From the NCBI GenBank assembly GCA_013215055.1, contig JABSRQ010000036.1, positions 1 to 45,169 on the forward strand: 45,169 nt of DNA, given 5' to 3'. The translations under genes were made by a program, and so were the position numbers. Under the pieces are notes generated by a model. It was given only the letters and a program-made list of their open reading frames with translations. It ran no database searches and had not been told where the DNA came from. The DNA is from Pseudomonadales bacterium. GTDB lineage: Bacteria; Pseudomonadota; Gammaproteobacteria; Pseudomonadales; DT-91. Shown here piece by piece: positions 42,779-45,169 of this stretch (its first letter is position 1; every line of letters begins with the position of its first letter).

Positions 42779-44851
42779 ATGCCCTCTATTTTTTTCGGCC
42801 TTTCAAGGCTCCTGCTGGCCTTAGCACTAAGCCTCATTATTATCGTAACTCTATTGTTTTTATATTTTGGGAATGAGGCGCTAATCGATGCTGTAAAAAA
42901 TACCGATCAAGATGCCAATGCAGCTATAACAGATATAAACTCAATTCTTAAACGACGATCACTTTTGCAGCTTAAAGGCGAAGAAAAACAAGCCGATCCA
43001 TTGATACCTATTCCCTTCTCATATCTGCCTTCGCCCTTTAATGATAAAGATAGCAGTAGGTTTAAGCAGGCACACCCTTTACAAACTTATTACTCTCAAT
43101 CAGATGTTTCTAGCCAAGTAGCTATATTGGCAGGGTATTCAAATGTAATGTTGACCAGTGGCCGACATGGGAACCGTTACCTTTCGATACTAGCCTGGAT
43201 TAAACCAAACGATCTTAATTTATACGGAAACTCTCAGCAGAGCAGACTTAAAAGCGATCACATCTGGCTGCTTTATCACGACACGGATAACCAATTGCAA
43301 TCCGTTTTTGTTAGTTTAGAAAATGTCGAAGTGAGCAGTGAGAATAGCGAAAATAACCGCGTTGGCGTAGTGTCTGGCTATATCGCTACACAGTATAAAA
43401 ATACATCTAACTTACGTCTAGACAGTACGATTAAAGGCAGCCTTTTCAAGGCAAAAGACAACGATTACCTTTTAAGCTTTCGAATGCGTGTGAATAGTTT
43501 AAAGAATGATAGTCGACCCAATATAGATATTTCCCGGCCGTTAGGACTATCTCTCAATATAGGCATTATCAATGACAGCAAAGCTAATATTATTGAAACA
43601 TTTAGTTTAAAAAATGGCGGTCTTGTAGATGCACCTCACCTGTCAGGAGAAAGCATTAACCAGTCACTGAAGAGTCTTAACAGCAATATAACCAACATCG
43701 TGCTCACCGATAAAAACGGGGCTGAATTACATCTTTTAAGTAGGACGATTCCCGATTATCAGTCCGGAGGTCTTAGTTATGATGTACTTAAGGTGTTTTT
43801 TGCTAGAAAAATCGATGATGATTACCGCGTCATACTTGATAAGCACGAAACTGTTTTAATTGAAATCGATGAGCCCATCAATCTTATTGGCACTTCAGGT
43901 GAAAATTTTTCGCTGAGAATAACCATGGATACAGAGCAACGACTTGCTCCTCTTATTAAAAAGCTCACCACACTTCTTTGGATTTATGTAGCGGTAATAT
44001 TCGCAATATCTATAACGATTGTCACTATTTACTCTTATATTATTCGGCGTATTCTTAAGCTTACAGATGCCGTCAAAAATTTCCAACTTGGTAAGGGTAA
44101 TGCTCTCGAAAGTCTTAGTGGAAATGATGCAAACGAGATCGACTTCCTAACAAACTACATCATTGAGGCACTAACTTCTGTCAATTCTGCACGTAAAAGG
44201 ACTGAATACCGGTTACAACGGCGCTCAGAGTTGATGAGCATAATGGGACATAATATAAGAACCCCCCTTGCTTCCTTACTGGCTATGCACGAGGGTCGTG
44301 AAGACAGTGTCAAATACTTGAAAAAAAATCAGAGGGCCAGCGATTTTATACTTGATGCCAATAAATTGGACAATTTATTTAGCGAAGAGCATATGGCCGT
44401 CATTGACGCCTGTAATTTCTTTCAAGGTGTGGCTAACGAGTTAGATAAGATCCACACAGTATCCGTTGATTTCCTGCCGTCAGACAGCCCTGTCATGATC
44501 CGAGTTAACGAAGAGTATCTGGAAGAGGCAATAGACGGCATTACCGGAAATGCTGTTGATTTTGGAGAAAAGATCACTATAAAAGTATTTGAAGCGAACG
44601 ATAAATGTGTAATAGAAATAAGTAACGACGGGCCCGCTATACCTCCTGACGTTATGAAATCAATATTTGAGTACGGCTTTTCAACGCGAATTGAAGACAC
44701 TGACGATCATTACGGTATAGGACTTTTTGGGGCCTCATTTCAGTTGAAAGTATTCAGTGCAAGTTTAATCGCAGAAAACCGAGATAATGAAGTAGTATTT
44801 ATTATCCAGTTTCCCATACAAGAGCCAGGTATAAGAAGTATTAACGCGTAA
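42779..44851 (+). CDS. Membrane sensor histidine kinase paired with the response regulator
   Basis: 690 residues. An N-terminal transmembrane helix (residues ~5-30), a large periplasmic sensor region (~35-400, beta-rich, unrecognised), and a second transmembrane helix (LLWIYVAVIFAISITIVTIY) precede a HAMP-like linker (LKLTDAVKNFQLGKGNALES). The dimerisation helix carries His491 in IMGHNIRTPLASL, an unusual H-box (HN instead of HE/HD). The ATPase domain has N-box Asn591 (ITGNAVDFGE), G1 SNDGPAIP and G2 HYGIGLFGA. The dimerisation segment after the His looks short. The start is the ATG at 42779, 4 bp after the regulator's stop; an overlapping in-frame ATG at 42737 would start inside that gene. 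Confidence 0.88.
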   Translation: MPSIFFGLSRLLLALALSLIIIVTLLFLYFGNEALIDAVKNTDQDANAAITDINSILKRRSLLQLKGEEKQADPLIPIPFSYLPSPFNDKDSSRFKQAHPLQTYYSQSDVSSQVAILAGYSNVMLTSGRHGNRYLSILAWIKPNDLNLYGNSQQSRLKSDHIWLLYHDTDNQLQSVFVSLENVEVSSENSENNRVGVVSGYIATQYKNTSNLRLDSTIKGSLFKAKDNDYLLSFRMRVNSLKNDSRPNIDISRPLGLSLNIGIINDSKANIIETFSLKNGGLVDAPHLSGESINQSLKSLNSNITNIVLTDKNGAELHLLSRTIPDYQSGGLSYDVLKVFFARKIDDDYRVILDKHETVLIEIDEPINLIGTSGENFSLRITMDTEQRLAPLIKKLTTLLWIYVAVIFAISITIVTIYSYIIRRILKLTDAVKNFQLGKGNALESLSGNDANEIDFLTNYIIEALTSVNSARKRTEYRLQRRSELMSIMGHNIRTPLASLLAMHEGREDSVKYLKKNQRASDFILDANKLDNLFSEEHMAVIDACNFFQGVANELDKIHTVSVDFLPSDSPVMIRVNEEYLEEAIDGITGNAVDFGEKITIKVFEANDKCVIEISNDGPAIPPDVMKSIFEYGFSTRIEDTDDHYGIGLFGASFQLKVFSASLIAENRDNEVVFIIQFPIQEPGIRSINA

Positions 44852-45032
44852 ATGGTTCAATCTCTATGTACAGTCTCCGCCTTTCATTGGTATAAATGGT
44901 TTAAATAAAGAGACTCCTGCCTGATTAAAGCTAACAAAATCCCCGGGATAAAATCTTCAGTTCTAACCTAGGAGGATTGCCCATAGAATAGCCTACCGGC
45001 TAAAAAACCTTCATCAATTGATGACACAGTAA

Positions 45033-45169
45033 CTAGAAAAACACTTCAGAAGGTGGACCTTGTGCTTCGGGTAATTGAAAATCTGATGGGATAATATCGT
45101 CGATTAAATCCAAATGCGTTAAAACTTTATCGATCACCAACGGATCTTTGATACAAGCAATAATTTTTA
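45033..45169 (-). CDS. IS91-like transposase, C-terminal end (runs off the window)
   Basis: An uninterrupted minus-strand frame enters from the right edge: KIIACIKDPLVIDKVLTHLD, LIDDIIPSDFQLPEAQGPPS, EVFF, stop. This fits the C-terminus of Y2/IS91-type transposases as I remember them. It is the least damaged of three copies here (others at 673-780 and 23556-23648), so the element may be intact beyond 45169. The 180 bp between the kinase stop and this point show no gene. Confidence 0.6.
   Translation of the reverse strand, partial: KIIACIKDPLVIDKVLTHLDLIDDIIPSDFQLPEAQGPPSEVFF

Overview
This window is a stretch of bacterial chromosome with GC content I estimate in the low-to-mid 40s. It most likely comes from a marine or aquatic gammaproteobacterium of the Cellvibrionales/Spongiibacteraceae kind. 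That placement is inferred from family content: lipobox lipoproteins, a 7TMR-DISM hybrid kinase, a glutamate/dicarboxylate symporter fused to a binding protein, MocR, LysR-MaoC and MsnO8-type genes. No rRNA, tRNA or CRISPR array was seen. Many intergenic spacers are long (0.3-0.8 kb) and are filled with broken, duplicated gene pieces.

Layout. 0-8 kb: a duplicated 3' end of a DUF1835 gene and a transposase relic, then on the minus strand a lipoprotein amidohydrolase, an outer-membrane beta-barrel protein, the intact DUF1835 gene and a molybdopterin oxidoreductase. 8-12.5 kb (minus): a delta-60-repeat lipoprotein and a symporter/solute-binding fusion. 12.7-14.5 kb: a HipB-HipA toxin-antitoxin pair with a large inverted-repeat operator. 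15.1-16.8 kb: a MurE-like ligase lacking the UDP-binding domain, followed by a gamma-glutamylcyclotransferase behind a hairpin. 17.3-20 kb: a PKD lipoprotein and a 5'-truncated AAA/DUF4143 ATPase. 20.6-22.9 kb: an azoreductase divergent from a MocR regulator. 23.5-26.5 kb: a MOSC/flavin reductase/ferredoxin fusion divergent from a TetR regulator, with twin palindromes between them. 27-32 kb: a GNAT enzyme, a large LysR relic, a frameshifted AlbA-type regulator and an LLM-class monooxygenase. 32-37 kb: a MaoC relic, a 7TMR-DISM hybrid histidine kinase, and an intact divergent LysR-MaoC pair.

37-45 kb is the most interesting part. It holds a complete, tightly overlapping type II CBASS anti-phage operon on the minus strand: CD-NTase, Cap2 E1/E2 fusion, Cap3 JAB peptidase, and an HNH-SAVED effector. 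The effector carries an extra N-terminal domain of about 135 residues that I do not recognise. Divergent from it, across about 280 bp with two strong inverted repeats, lies a response regulator/histidine kinase pair. This invites the hypothesis that CBASS expression is under two-component control.

A second theme is genome decay. The LysR gene at 35.3-36.2 kb has six degraded relatives scattered through spacers, all in the same orientation. Its MaoC neighbour has one. There are three copies of the C-terminus of an IS91-like transposase, the last running off the right edge. A ~70-bp dispersed repeat and several short repeats sit at junctions between fragments. The window is therefore a mixture of ordinary metabolic genes, stress and defence modules, and recombination debris.
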